Assembly (NCBI GenBank): GCA_036245525.1
Contig: BTPG01000006.1
Coordinates: forward strand, 68,270,286 to 68,334,285
DNA length: 64,000 nucleotides
Direction: 5' to 3'
From: Semisulcospira habei
Lineage: Eukaryota > Mollusca > Gastropoda > Semisulcospiridae
Positions 1 through 12,238 of this stretch are shown piece by piece (within the stretch, counting starts at the first letter, position 1; each line of letters opens with the position of its first letter). The position numbers and the translations under genes are program-made. Under the pieces are notes generated by a model. The model was not told the DNA's origin, made no database searches, and was given only the letters and a program-made list of their open reading frames with translations.

Positions 1-213
1 GATATGCGCATGGTAAAAGAGTTTACGGATATCAGTATTAACTATATGGCGTAGTTTTGATAACAGGAACAGATTTTTGGAGATTGTTTTGCATATTGAG
101 TCCGTATGCGGCTCCCAGCTTAATTGGTTGTCCACTATAACGCCTAATAAGCGATGCCTAGTTACTTGTTCAACAAGCTGTCTATCTAAGGAAAGTGTTA
201 AAGGTGGTAGGCC

Positions 214-217
<4 letters not shown>

Positions 218-266
<49 letters not shown>
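218..266. repeat. (AG)n microsatellite
   Basis: A pure AG run of about 24 units. A second AG tract with one interruption lies at 582-620. The open frames across both are simple Arg-Glu repeats and are not genes. Confidence 0.95.
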
Positions 267-270
<4 letters not shown>

Positions 271-581
271 GTTCAGTTTGGGACCACTGCGATGGAAAAG
301 GCCCATACACGCTTCAACCCCCCCCCCCCCCCTCACACACACACATCTCCGCCCCCCCCCCCCCAACCCCCATCCGAAATCTTCCTATAGAGTTCCTTTT
401 GATGATATCGTACCAATATTATATTGCGGGTCTGGTTTACACTGAATAGAACTCTGGTGGTTTCCGAAGTCCTCCGCCTTTCTCCACACGCCTCTGCTCA
501 GTCCAGGCGATCGAATGGTGGTGTGGGGTGCCCTTGGATCGCTGTTACTGATTGGAAATGGACTGAGAACATGGCCCGGTT

Positions 582-620
<39 letters not shown>

Positions 621-2880
621 CAGTACGCGCGTGCGAAGCACGTGCTGTCTGGTACCTTGTAACCTCTCAGTCTTCCGATTGGCCATCCTTGACCCAGTTC
701 ATTACTGCATTCCGGCCTTACTTGCACTCCGTCGGCCACCTCCGTCCAGTGATGTAAAATCGAACCAATCCGTTTTTATAAAAGCAAGAGACATAAACTG
801 CAGGGGCTCATGAGAATCTATCTCTCTTACAGACGGATTTTTTTTTTGGAGAGCGGGAGGGGTGGGGAGGGGGTGGGGGGGGGGGTGTGTGTGTGGGGGG
901 GGGGGGGGGGAGGGGGGAATGGGGGCCGCGGACGCTGGTGTGGTTGGCTGCCAATAGTGTCTGGCTTGTGACTTCCTTTGATCTGGTTTTGCCGTCAGCC
1001 GCTTGCTCTGAAGGTACATTCAGTTCTTCGCGCTATATATTAGCGGTGACTGGCCATTGTGCTGACTATTGACGAAATGCTCGATGTAGTGTATTGCAAT
1101 GGGGTCATTTTTCAACCCACTCCAAGCACGCACGCAAGTCAACTGAAATGAAACACTCCAAACCGTGCCACTATTATGCCAAGTGTTTTCTACCATCGGT
1201 GTTATAGACGGTAACTGCTTAATTATACAATACTCGTCCCATAGCGGTGCCCGTGAAGAGGGAGGGGGAGGATAGGGGGGGCGGGGACATGCCCAAAAAT
1301 CGCGATTCGTGTTTGGCGTTGTTTCGGTTCAGTTAGTCTCCAGACTGGAGTTTGCACTGCCATGAACCTATAGGGAGCATGAGCATCGTGCTATTCTACG
1401 CCGCAGAGCCGGGACGGTCGTCGAATCGCGCGTGTTAGTGGGGGCCCTTATAGTGGGGGCCCTTATAGTGGGGGCGCTGAATGTAAGTCATGGTGTCTGG
1501 TTTTGGGCTCGGAGGTCGCGATATTATCCCGACTGCATAAACTTCATAGCAGCATAGAGGCAACACTAGCCAGCAAGATACATACAGATCATAGTTCTTA
1601 GTTCTTATGACCGCGCCTACTCCTAGACGCGTATGAGCATAATTATGCGACTCTTGTATCTGTCGACGTTTAGCCTGTGTTCTTTTCATCACCGCAACCC
1701 GATTAAATTACGTAAACATAGCAACATGAAGGCAGTTCGACTCAGAAATACACATAGCTTCTCACAAGCCCCCGCACTCTGCGCAGAACTTATGAAGATC
1801 TATGCCTCTTGGGGAGTTTTGTCTATGGTTATATGCGAACATTGCTAAACAATGAATGCCATCAGTCTGATGTAAAAACAAGAATATATTTATCTTCGTG
1901 AAAGTATGCGGTAACGGTGGAATGAATGTTTCTTGATAGGTTTATCAAGTTTGTCTCTGTGCACGTCAGACGGAACAGAGAACCTTCTGCCGTACCATCT
2001 GACAGCAGTTCCGTTGAAAGCCTTCAAGGCTGGCTCTAGCCTTGTACTGCCCCCAGCCCTCAACCAAATAACAGCCCTGTCCAAGCCCATGTCAGTATAT
2101 TTTTTAAATTTGTAACCTGGCTTTTAAATTTCTGAGTTTTCATAAGTAAACCAGCCCGGATGTGCCTCAGCAGATCCAAGTATATTCCGTAGTGAACCTG
2201 ACTCTGTCTTTACCAGAACGAAAGAGAGGAAAAAAAGTGTGTTCAATTATATGGCTATTGGTGTACGGTTACTGAAAAACAAAAAGAAATGGCTGAAACT
2301 CACTGCAAACCACAATAGCGCATCTCCCACCCCCCTCCCCCACTCAGCCTGAAAATTAACATTGTGTGAACTGAAAAAGCAAACCTTAGGCACAGATTCT
2401 CATGGGACACAGTCCTGTAACTTGCATGACGGACACTTGAAGATCTATGCCTTTTCCCATATGTAGAAAGGGCCACTATCACACTGTCCTAGATACACTC
2501 ACTGATACGCACCTCATGGAGCCTGCAGATGCGAAAGCTAATGGGAATCATGCCTCTTGCCTGCTTCTATCATTATGCTGGTCTGTGCGTGTGATTCACT
2601 GACTGCCTTCCATAATGCTTTAGACGCGTTGACAGCAATTATAAACAAACCGCTTTGCTGGAAAAATGCGACAAAAAACAGAGAATAGCGCGAGCTCACA
2701 TTCCAGTGAATCAAAATTATTAGGCATTTCGGAGTTAGAACTGGGTTCTCGTGATTCGTGATTACAATTTTTTTCAGCGTCGTGATCCGTGAAAGAAAGG
2801 TCGTCGTGAAACGTGAAAGCCAGGAAATGGATTTTCGTGGTCCGTGATAACGTCCTCAGTGGTTATCTCGTGAAATGTGA
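267..2880. other. Non-coding stretch with low-complexity tracts
   Basis: No supported gene. It holds C-rich tracts at about 319-363, a G-rich tract at 842-916, the right half of a decayed CTCATGAG hairpin at about 800-832, three tandem 16-bp units at about 1439-1485 (GTGGGGGCCCTTATA core), another decayed hairpin half at about 1765-1812, and several scattered copies of a CGTGATCCGTGA-like word at 2740-2880. Open frames here lack recognisable domains. Confidence 0.6.
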
Positions 2881-2884
2881 AAGT

Positions 2885-3045
2885 CTGTTGGCAGTTGATC
2901 TTAGGTCTTCCTTTTGTTGACAATGTAGCACCTGATGGTGGCTTTCGATCTTAGGTCCTCCTTTTGCTGACGGTTTAGCACCATCGTGGTGGCCGTGATC
3001 TTAGAGGTCTTCCCTTTGTTGACAGTGTAGCACCATCATGGTGGT
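2885..3045. repeat. Tandem repeat, about 60-bp unit, three copies
   Basis: Three successive diverged units each read GATCTTAG..TC(T/C)TCC(C)TTTG(T/C)TGAC..TAGCACC followed by ATGGTGG or similar. Unit length is about 58-62 bp. No coding potential seen. Confidence 0.75.
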
Positions 3046-3159
3046 GCATCGACATCATCAACATGCCCTTTAACTTGCGGCTGGTTTTCTTATGTGTGTT
3101 TGTATGTGTGTGCGTAGAGTACATTTGTTCAAAGGTAGTGAGATTCTACATACATACAT

Positions 3160-3215
3160 TTTGTAACGCGCTTAGAGCCCACTGCTCCTGGGGATTTAGC
3201 GCCATATAAATGGTC

Positions 3216-3276
<61 letters not shown>
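3160..3276 (+). repeat. Retroposon 3' tail with (ATT)n
   Basis: The sequence GCGCTTAGAGCCC...GCGCCATATAAAT runs into an ATT repeat (about 3219-3276). Closely related tails occur at 23700-23823 (plus), 27020-27085 (plus), 27175-27235 (minus) and 47170-47235 (minus), three of them beside LINE fragments. I read it as the shared 3' end of a retroposon family. The tail similarity is seen; the family name is unknown. Confidence 0.6.
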
Positions 3277-3280
<4 letters not shown>

Positions 3281-5590
3281 ATTATTACGTGGTAGTCGTA
3301 GTCGTATATGATACAATCACACCAGACTCACGCCATTACTAGGGTTCTTGCAAAGAAACTTCACTCAGCTGCAACTCGTCACACGTGGCACAAGGTTGTA
3401 GACCACACCAGAGTAACAGTTCCAATAATATTTTATTGCAGCGATGCAATCTCACCACAATGCATCCACGAATGCATCCATTCACTGATACACTGTCTCC
3501 TCTACAATGCATCAACACTTTTGACACACTGCGTCTCTCATACAATGTACACACTTATTTCCTAACACCGTCTTTTATACTATTACAGATTTCCAGAAGA
3601 ATCCAGCAAATTCACACCACACAACCAATCAGAAAAGAAAACGTAACCAAAACTTATTAATATTAATTAAAAGGAACACTCTAGATTAATCCACAAGTTT
3701 CTACTAACGCCTAGGCGCATTCGAGAAAACGTTGCGAAATGTAACCAACAAACTTTGACGTCATATTTGAGGTCACTAGAATAATCGCGCCGCTACTCAA
3801 ACCTTCCAGTCTAATGTAGGTCGGACCCTAGCAACAATGTAACGAAAAGACGCGTCATTTTAGTTATACAACAGAAATCGATCGCAATTCTCCAAGTGAA
3901 AGAAAATGAATCCTACTAAAAAGGTACGTAATTCATATCCAAAATAACTCAAATGAATATCGGATCTTTCCTATGATCAACACGGACACATGCTCTCAAA
4001 AGAATAACACAACCACAAACGTAGCAATTATTATATTATTATTATGTAAATTCTAGTCAGAAATCTCATCAACTCCTCTCCCCCCCCCCCCCCCCAAAAA
4101 AAAAAAAAAACAACAAAAAACCCCCCAAAAAAACCCCGTCAGGTTTGATTTTTCCGTCAGTTGAGAAGTGCTGAAATCAGCCAGTGAAAGACTGAGGTTC
4201 CAACAAACATCGTGACACGGAGTGCTTTTCATTTGAGGATTCGTGAGTCACAAAATAAATCGACGTGAATCCGTGATGGTATCCCCCCCCCCCCCCCCTC
4301 CCGCCCTGTGCTCCCTCCCCCCTTTGTGAATTGCAGTATTGATTGAATTTGGAGCATAGGATTTGACTGTTTACTCGTACTGACTGCACAGCTCTGGACG
4401 ACTGAAGTTCAGTCCTTACTGGTTCTGGGGACCGGCGCCTTTACCTCGTTGTTACACTCACCGTTGAAATGATGCATAACCACTTACAGACATTTCTAAT
4501 ACAGATGATGACGTTTTGCAGCAAACGGGCGGTCACTCGTTGCAACATCCGCCGCATATGGTCAGTGGTTCCCCACCACACTGTGGGTACTACTGACCGA
4601 TCCCACGATGCATCAGTTCTGTCATTAAATGTATATTATATACATGTACAACCATAGAGGTAATTCAAGCTTTCAAGAAGCATAGATGCTCATGAGCCCC
4701 CGCATTCTGCGAAGGTTCATGAGGACCTATACTATCCTCTTGCAGATGTTGGACATTTCGCCTGTGTTTTTGCTGCAAATACGCTATCACTAAGCAGGTG
4801 GGTCATAACCGCGGGGAGCGTGTATCTAGCAGCCAGTCATGCGTACACAGTCTATGGCATTCTGAAAGCTCCATGGTGTTCTCAAGTTGCGAAGTGGCCT
4901 TAGTTCAACATTGGGTCACCGATAGACACAGATCCTCATGAGCCCCTGCAGTTCGCAAGTTTTTCATGAGGATCTATGCTTTTTGCAGATATAAAAGATG
5001 TACGGTCGTTTGTTTATCCGCCCTGTCACTTTTATCAGTTGCCGCCATGTAATTTCAAGTTCAAGTTCAGGCCGCCTATCATTAAATTTTTTTTTTATAT
5101 TAATATACGTAGATACAGACGTGCGTTTTTTTTGTGAATCACAGGATATTCACGGTCTTACGTGCTCTATTACCGTGAAACGAAGTTTAAAAAACAAACA
5201 AACCATCTTCGGAATCATCGCGACAAAATCCGCTACCGACAGCCAAAGGGATAACGAACGTTTTTTCCCTCGTGATCCGTGACAGAGTATAGCCGTGATG
5301 CGTGACCGAGTCGCAAAAAAAAAAAGGTGAATATATGCTTTTTAGTCCTGCTGCGAATGTCTTGATTGGCGGCAAAACCGAAGACTGACAAACAGGCATG
5401 TGATGCTCGCTGCGTAACCTCAGTTTTAGCCCGGGTAGCAGGTACTACAACCCGTATCAAAGGTGACCAGCGATCATCCCATGCCCGTGCCTGAAGACAT
5501 TCCTGTACCATCATGAAGCTGATTTTAACAAAAATAAATGCTTATTGTCCTAAGAAGTCTACATTACAGATTAGGAGATAAATCAACCTT
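3277..5590. other. Non-coding stretch with two decayed hairpins
   Basis: No supported gene. Contents: a poly-C/poly-A tract at 4080-4135, a C-rich tract at 4280-4320, decayed CTCATGAG-family hairpins at about 4677-4747 and 4922-4989, one arm of a TTAA fold-back (CCGCTACCGACAGCC family) at about 5210-5255, and CGTGATCCGTGA-like words at 4235-4285 and 5130-5310. Confidence 0.6.
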
Positions 5591-5592
5591 TT

Positions 5593-5643
5593 TAGTTCAA
5601 GGGTGGTGCCAGAATAGCTTGCACCACCCTTGAACTATCATAG
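5593..5643. mobile_element. Short derivative of the TTAA/GGTGCC fold-back MITE
   Basis: Arms TAGTTCAAGGGTGGTGC and its complement face each other with only a short remnant (AGAATAGCTT) of one inner arm between them. It is an internally deleted relative of the about 206-bp MITE described at 13497-13702. Confidence 0.7.
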
Positions 5644-5778
5644 TCAAATTTATTTACAGCAATAGTGTATCAGGGTATGAAAAAGATAATATTTAACCTT
5701 AAGGCCACCACTCCGGCCCCCTTTCCGCATTTGCAACCTTGGTAATAGTAACGCAAGAGGTCCTCGGCTCAGTCGGGC

Positions 5779-5785
5779 TGTGTGT

Positions 5786-5842
<57 letters not shown>

Positions 5843-5843
5843 T

Positions 5844-5911
<68 letters not shown>
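5779..5911. repeat. (TG)n followed by (AG)n
   Basis: TG units to about 5838, then AG units from about 5847 to 5911. It abuts a retroposon tail. Confidence 0.95.
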
Positions 5912-5914
<3 letters not shown>

Positions 5915-6015
5915 TGATGATGATGATAAATCTTTTATTGCAGGATCAAGCTATTAGGAAACTCGATGTCTGTCTTACAAGCTGTCCTGTAAACAAAACA
6001 GAACAGAACAGGAAA
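5912..6015 (-). repeat. Retroposon 3' tail with (ATC)n
   Basis: On the minus strand this reads AGGACAGCTTGTAAGACAG...CCTAATAGCTTGATCCTG...AAAAGATTTATCATCATC. A close copy lies on the plus strand at about 34765-34862, and a related tail ending in (GTTC)n lies at about 44150-44233. I infer a family of 5'-truncated retroposon ends. Confidence 0.65.
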
Positions 6016-6023
6016 ACAAACAC

Positions 6024-6105
<82 letters not shown>

Positions 6106-6747
6106 GAGACGCAACCATCAGAGTGGGTTACCTAGCATTTCATGTGAAAATGGGTTCCCATATTTCTATTTATTCTAGGGCTCTGGAATTGATGCGAATG
6201 TTTAGAACTCACATTATAACTAAGCTCTATAACTTAAAATAAAATAGACATTTTCTAGAAACAGAGCCACTAGATGCCGAAAAAATGGGTTTCTGCCAAT
6301 AAAGTGGGTGGGTGTCTCTCTCACACAAATGAAACTGGCATTACAGTCAAAATGGGTGTCTTCACAACAGTAGGCGTCTGTAATAAGGTCAAGTTCATGG
6401 AATACTTCTTTTTCACATTAATTTTTTTTCCCAACTTAAATGTGTATGTGTGCTTTAACATTCTTTACATAGTATGGTGCAAAATTCAATAAACACTGGC
6501 CCGAAACCTTTCGATTATGATTTTTACAGAGGAAATCGTTTAAACATTGCTGCGTTTTGTCCTTTTGAAGCAAAACAGTTTATCATGGCATTGATGTGAG
6601 AATCAACATAATGTATTCTGGAAATTAAAGGACTTTTTTTGTGCGTTTTGGGGTACTCTGGAGTTTCAGACAAACAGCAACAGAGCATTTTGAATATTAA
6701 CCCTTATCATTCGGAATACACCAGTGTGTGCAACTAGTGTAACTGAA

Positions 6748-6830
6748 ATAGTCCAAGGGTTAGTGCCAGAATAGCTTGGTGCCTCTAGGCGCCAAGCTAT
6801 TGTGGCACCAACCTTGAACTAAAGCCATTG
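6748..6830. mobile_element. TTAA-family fold-back core, diverged
   Basis: Arms TCCAAGGGTTAGTGCC and GGCACCAACCTTGAACT surround AGCTTGGTGCC/GGCGCCAAGCT. The orthologous core in copy B is at about 56355-56430, so it was present before the A/B duplication. Confidence 0.75.
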
Positions 6831-6987
6831 GTCTATGTCCTCATCTGTAAGTACTGTAATGTAGCTTGCATAGAATTATGGCAGTGAACAGATTTGAAGC
6901 TATTAGCCTCAGTATGACTATGATGCGGGTCAAAAAGTGTGGAAAAATATCAAAGATAGAAAAAGACCCAGACGAAGAAACGAACAC

Positions 6988-7562
6988 TTAACTTATTCTA
7001 CCCCAGCAAAATTTAAGATCCACCACGATAGTTCAAGGGTGATGCCAGAATAGCTTGGCGCCTATGGGCACCAAGCTATTCTAGCATCACCCTTGAACTA
7101 TCGTGGTGGATCTGTGTCCTGCACTGCAACGCAGTCTTCTGAAGACGACTTCAACATTTGGGCTTAACTTATTCTACCCCAGACACACCACAGCAAAATA
7201 AAGATCCACCATGATAGTTCAAGGGTGATGCCAGAATAGCTTGGTGCCTATGGGCGCCAAGCTATTCTGGCATCACCCTTGAACCATCATGGTGGATCCG
7301 TGTCCTGCACTGCAACGCAGTCTTCTCAAGACGACTTCAACATTGGGCTCAACTTATTCTACCCCAGACACACCACAGCAAAATAAAGATCCACCATGAT
7401 AGTTCAAGGGTGATGCCAGAATAGCTTGGCGCCTATGGGCGCCAAGCTATTCTGGCATCACCCTTGAACTATCATGGTGGATCTGTGTCCTGCACTGCAA
7501 CGCAGTCTTCTGAAGACGACGTCAACATTTGGGGATTCCGATCTTGGGGTAGAACGAGTTAA
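6988..7562. mobile_element. Array of three TTAA fold-back MITE units
   Basis: Three palindromic cores at about 7028-7102, 7215-7290 and 7401-7478 repeat with a period near 187 bp. Each is preceded by ACTTATTCTACCCCAG or similar and followed by ACGCAGTCTTCT. The array is bounded by TTAA at 6988-6991 and 7559-7562. The orthologous site in copy B (56017-56204) holds a single unit, so this array grew after the two copies separated, or shrank in B. Confidence 0.85.
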
Positions 7563-8857
7563 AATGACAGAACAGAACACTGACATTAATTAACTAACTG
7601 ACAACATAAGAAATCACTTGAAACTTCAGCCTTTATTTAACGTCTTTCGTCTCCAACAAACAACCAGCCATTCTTTCATTTGCAAAATGGTATGGCAGTA
7701 CAACCAACCATTCTTCAGAGCATGGAATTACTCGTACTAAAAAAAGAGGAAAACCCCTTTTCACTAGGGGGGTCCGGGGGCATGCCCCCCCGGAAAAATT
7801 TTGAAAATTTACATTAAAATTTGTGCAATCTGGTGCATTTTAGAGAGAAACTGAGCAGTTTAACCACCTAAAAATCTTGCTTTTTTCCCTTATTTTTGGG
7901 GTGCACTTTTTATTTTTTGTGTCAAAGGTTTAAAAGTTATACTAAAACAAAGTATTCAACAGAATATTTATATCCAAATGCTTATTCAAAATACATCTGA
8001 ATGTCTTTCCATTTTTTTTTTAATTTGAGTTTAATTATATAATATATATACTTTCTTTAATAATCTCTGCTTAATCAGCTGTAAGTATGGATTCCTTTTA
8101 TCTCTTATTTAATACTATGTACCATGGTCACTGAGCTGGAGAAAGGTTATATAGATTTTTCAACATAATTTCATCAAACTTTACTGGGAAAAATACATTG
8201 TAATAAATTTATTCACCATCATGAGTAATATTTCCAATGGCACTGCTTTTAGCTTTCTTGTGTTTCGCTGTAGACACGTGAGCATCAAGTGCTACGCGGC
8301 CGCGTAGTTAATATGTATATCAACTCTGCGCAGTTCGCGGCAATACGCCTGCCCACAGGCCGCTAACTTGCGAATACACTGAGCGCGGAGCTCGTCGTTT
8401 ACGCTTTTCTCGAGCCAAGTCCATCTCCAAATATTCTTGGCTCCAGAATCGTCTGACGTCTATTCTGTCTCCGCGTTTAAGTATTTTCTCTTCGCCGTAT
8501 TTTGACCAGACTACGACTCCACTGAAGACCGGAAGCGACCTGTGCGAGCTAAAGCTAACGCCTCGCTCAATTTTCAATACGCGATTTGGGGATATCCGCC
8601 ACATAAAGATCACGAAACACGGTATTGGAATAGTGACTTTACGATTTTGTTTTCGGCGGAAATTTTTATTTTCGGCGGAATGGCAGCTTCATTTAAGCGG
8701 AAATCCGCCAAAAAGAGGAAAATTCCATGCTCTGATTCTTTCATTTGCAGAGTTTTTAAAATGGCATGCAGTATATTACAAAATGATCCCCCCCCCCCCC
8801 CCCAATAACACTCTTGTAATCAATTTTTACATTGTCAATTGTTTTCTTATCTTATTA
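7563..8857. other. Non-coding stretch inside copy A
   Basis: The first 80 bp match copy B (about 55940-56016). After about 7641 I find no counterpart in B. It contains a GGGGGCATGCCCCCCC palindrome at about 7777-7793, AT-rich DNA, and a region (8610-8720) rich in GCGGAAATCCGCC-like words. Open frames are short and have no recognised domain. Confidence 0.5.
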
Positions 8858-8858
8858 T

Positions 8859-8915
8859 ATTGTCTTTTGTCCCCAGCCGGCTGTTTCGTTTTGCAAATCC
8901 AAAGGTTATACAGTA
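8859..8915. repeat. Inverted terminal repeat of the recombinase-bearing element, copy A left end
   Basis: The sequence begins TTGTCTTTTGTCCCC and continues through GCTGTTTCGTTTTGCAAA to ATACAGTAT. The same sequence, inverted, ends the gene-bearing part of copy B (53625-53681), and a direct-orientation version opens it (49829-49890). This gives a diverged TIR of about 55 bp around the recombinase gene. Confidence 0.65.
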
Positions 8916-8923
8916 TACAAAAT

Positions 8924-9356
8924 GTGACCCTTTCCCACGAAACCAGTCTTAACTCGCAGCGAGCCAATCAGCACTACACGCAATAATATGTGGTGGGGGG
9001 TCAATCTGGGGCATTTTCACTTTTTGGGAGAAATGTATTCTACATACACCAAAGTATCGTATGGTTAAAATCTTTATCATGAAAAATGCCATTAAATAGG
9101 TAAAAAATGATTTTAAAAGTCTGCCCTTGGCCCCAATTATGCTGCACACAGAAACTTCACAGGCTGTTTTCTCAAAATGGCCGCCGGAGGCTTTAACAAC
9201 TTTAAACACTTAAGAACAGCTTTTACAATTTTTGCACTACAGCATACAGTCATATATCACAGTAATCAGCAAACACTGTAGTTTTCATAAATGCATATAT
9301 GTCAAAACATCCAAAATGCGAGTTCTTAAGACTGATTTTGTGAGAGAGAGGGTCAC
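8924..9356. mobile_element. 433-bp MITE with GTGACCC termini and 4-bp AAAT duplication
   Basis: Left end GTGACCCTTTCCCACGAAAC and right end GAGAGAGAGGGTCAC are imperfect inverted repeats that continue into AAGACT on both sides. The flanks read CAAAAT|element|AAATGATCC. Copy B and its array read CAAAATGATCC without the insertion, giving an empty site and a 4-bp AAAT duplication. No coding capacity is seen, so it is non-autonomous. Confidence 0.75.
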
Positions 9357-9488
9357 AAATGATCCAGGCGTCCATCAGATAAAAAAAAAAAAAAAAAAAG
9401 CAGGCTATACATGCTGAAACCACCCCAATAATAACACTGATGTAATAAATCTGTATGAAATCGAAAATGCTGCGAGTGGCGGCTCAAT

Positions 9489-11899
9489 TCATTTCTTTTG
9501 TAACTTTTTCAGTCTGTTGCGGACGTAATCCTTAATGTTTGTCCAGCGCCTATGTCTAAGTGCAGGTTCCAGCGCCATTGCATATTGTATCTCGGCCTTT
9601 CCAGGAAGTTTGTTCATGACGAGGTGTGTCTTGAAACGAGTTTGAACAGCTTTCTCTTCAGCTTCCCCCCATGGTTTTCTTGTAAATCTAGCTTTCTTTC
9701 GAACAGGAGCTGACGCAGTACTGTCATCATCAAAACTATCTAGATTGTCATCAGGCTCTGGACGTCTTTTCTCCGTCATGCTCATCGATTCCTGTGTTGC
9801 TGACTTGCTACTTGCTTCATTCACAGGTGCTGTTCCCCCCGAGACCTCTCTGCCAGTTCCTGATGCGTCTTCATTGTCAAAGTCAATCTCTTCATCATCG
9901 CCCAGCTCAGCTCTAATGCAACTCTCAAAATCTGTCATCACATTGTTAACTGACAGAAGAATCTTTGCCACTTTTGCCTTTTGAAGGACGTCTTGAGGTT
10001 GGCGGTAGATATGGCGATGTATCCGAATATCATGGCCAAGGAAATCTGCCAGCTGATCCTGGTCTAACTCCGAGATGGCCATTGACTGAGCCAAAGTTGC
10101 AACCTGCTTCCGCAACTGAGTAAATGTGAACATGGCTGGGTATGACACCCCTGCTTCTAGGGCATGGGCCTTCAGAACATCATGGCCTCTGTAAGGCCTC
10201 TGACCAGGTGTGGCAAAGATGTACTGGGAATCAGCGAGAGCTGGCACCGATTGCCTCATTTGAAGGATTCTGTCCACAGTTGTCATCATCTTCTTCGTCA
10301 GCAAAACGGGAACACTCCTATTAAACTTGCCTCTGATTTCCACTCGCTGAAAATGATTCACCATTTTCTTCTCAACCTCTGTGAGACCTTTCAAGATATC
10401 TTGATTGGTGATCGATCCAATCTTAGCATTCTGGAAGTCTGACACCTTCATTCTCTGAACTTCTCCCCCTCGTTTTCGGTTGAAAAGTGATACAGCACAA
10501 AGAGTTGCTTTAACCACTGTCGGATAATCTTCCGAAACCATCCTCGTCTCAAGAAGCTGTTGGACCTTCCTCACATCTTCACATGATGGGACCAGCTTGG
10601 GTTTGTTCATGGTCATTTTCCCGACCGACTGGGCTGCTGTAGCGGACACACAATCATACCAGTCCCCGTTGAAGACAGAGTCAAACCGCTGCGCCTCAGA
10701 GAGCTCCTGTCGCCACCTGTCGTCTGAACCCTGTCCAAGCTGTTTGGATGCCTGTGACTGATCTGTGAACACTTTTTCAAAGCATGGCCTATGCGCATTG
10801 CGAGATTGCCTTTTTTGAACTGATGTGTGTCCTCATCAAAATCTGCTAGCTCTTTTACAGCCAGGACAACATGATCAAAGCTAGCTGAATTGATCACAGC
10901 ATTTAAACTTGCGATTTTCATTTCTGACCTCACTCTGATAATCTTTAACAGTCTCCCTAACTCCCGCATCCTGGAGTTGATTTGTCCAGCCGTGTGTTCT
11001 TCAATGTCCCTGCGGTCAAATAATCTCTTTCCATACTCAAGAAGCAAGGGGTCAGTTCTGATGAGACGGCTTATCTCATCATCTCTCTGGGTAGCCAAGA
11101 CCTTGTGGTAGAAGGAAAATTCAACGTCTAAGGGTATTGGAAGCATGAGCCGACCACGGCGAGCGGCGTCCCCTCGCCGAGTGATCTGAAACCCTCCTGG
11201 CTTCTGACAGCAACGTTTTGAGTGTACAGAGATCAGCTTTTTTTGATAGAGCCCTTTGCAATGGCTACATGCGAGAAGGTCGTCTACCTTACTAGTTTTG
11301 GTGCGATACTTAGGAATCAAACATCCGGATTTGTTTTCAAGAACAGCAACGTTATGCATGTAATCACCCTCATCTTGTAGTCTGATCCATGCTCGACGTC
11401 TCTGCTTGGTCCCTTTTTTCATCGACAAAATTTTAGCAACGTCAGCCTCATCTGCATGGACATCTTGTAAGTGCGTGCTCATTTTCAAGACAAGCTTGCC
11501 ACACAATTTGCATGCATGTTTCTTGTCCCATTTGTACTTTCCTTTCCCTCTCTGCGACACGTGCACACCCGTTTCTTCTGTAAGTGCTCTTTCCCCACTC
11601 TTTCCAGCATCATGTTCCTCCTGCCTATCCACATTCTCATTGCCACCCCCTAACGCACACTGCACCTTGCTGGTACTAGCGTCACCAACACCTGGCCACC
11701 CCAAACCTGCCACTTTGATGAAATCTAACATAGTCGATACAATACTGTCTATGTCCGAGATCCCAGCAATTGATGCCGACACACCCTCTGAATCCGGTGA
11801 GCTCGAGCCAGGAACAAACTCCTCGTCATCACTGCCCTCGTATTGCGATGCGCTGGCACTGCTCTCAGTCTCGGGTCCATCCCAGGCGCCATTTGCCAA
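9489..11899 (-). pseudogene. Crypton-like tyrosine-recombinase protein, exon 2 (copy A), one frameshift
   Basis: Exon 2 begins at 11899 after a splice acceptor (TTTTTTCTCCAG). The first part (11899 to about 10760) has an acidic Ser-rich N-terminus (DDEEFVPG), then two zinc-finger-like motifs, CKLC...H..H near residue 130 and CSHC...HSKRC near residue 210. The second frame (10772-9489, 427 codons counted from ATG) carries tyrosine-recombinase landmarks: RGGE (R101), a LRKQVAT box (R221), LGH (H247) and HIYRQP (Y256). It ends in a charged linker and a Myb/SANT-like segment (WGEAEEK...RRWTNIKDYV). Relative to copy B, four bases are missing near 10759, shifting frame between the two parts. Apart from that lesion the frame is open, so decay is recent or the shift is an allelic or assembly difference. 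The family likeness is from recognition, not a search. Cutting and joining of DNA by the encoded enzyme is the family role (inference). Confidence 0.75.
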
Positions 11900-12238
11900 C
11901 TGGAGAAAAAAGAAAGAAAGATTAAAACCAAAGCTGCATTAGAAACAGAAACAGCCCAATTTTGGTTTAAAGGGGCCTTGCACAAGAATAAAAAGAGTAA
12001 TCCCGTGTATGACCGATTTACATATGTGTGACCTCGGTGACGAGGGCTGGCTTCTGCAGCAGTCAAAATCCACGTTTTCTGAAAATGCAAGCAGTTTTCA
12101 CACATTTGTCAACCCTGCGTGACCCTTTGAGAGAGGTCACTCAAATTGGCATGTTTAAAAAGGTCTTGCCACAAAGTATCCTTGGGCCAAGCTTGAAGAA
12201 TGTGGCTTGAATAGTCTCCGAGAAAATGCCACCGTTAA

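Noticed and set aside
6988..7562. Possible CRISPR-like or tRNA-like array because of repeated palindromes
   Set aside because: Units are ~187-bp MITE copies with TTAA boundaries; no spacer diversity and no tRNA fold.
9745..11942. Plus-strand open frames opposite the recombinase gene
   Set aside because: Shadow frames; the minus strand carries the domain motifs and splice sites.
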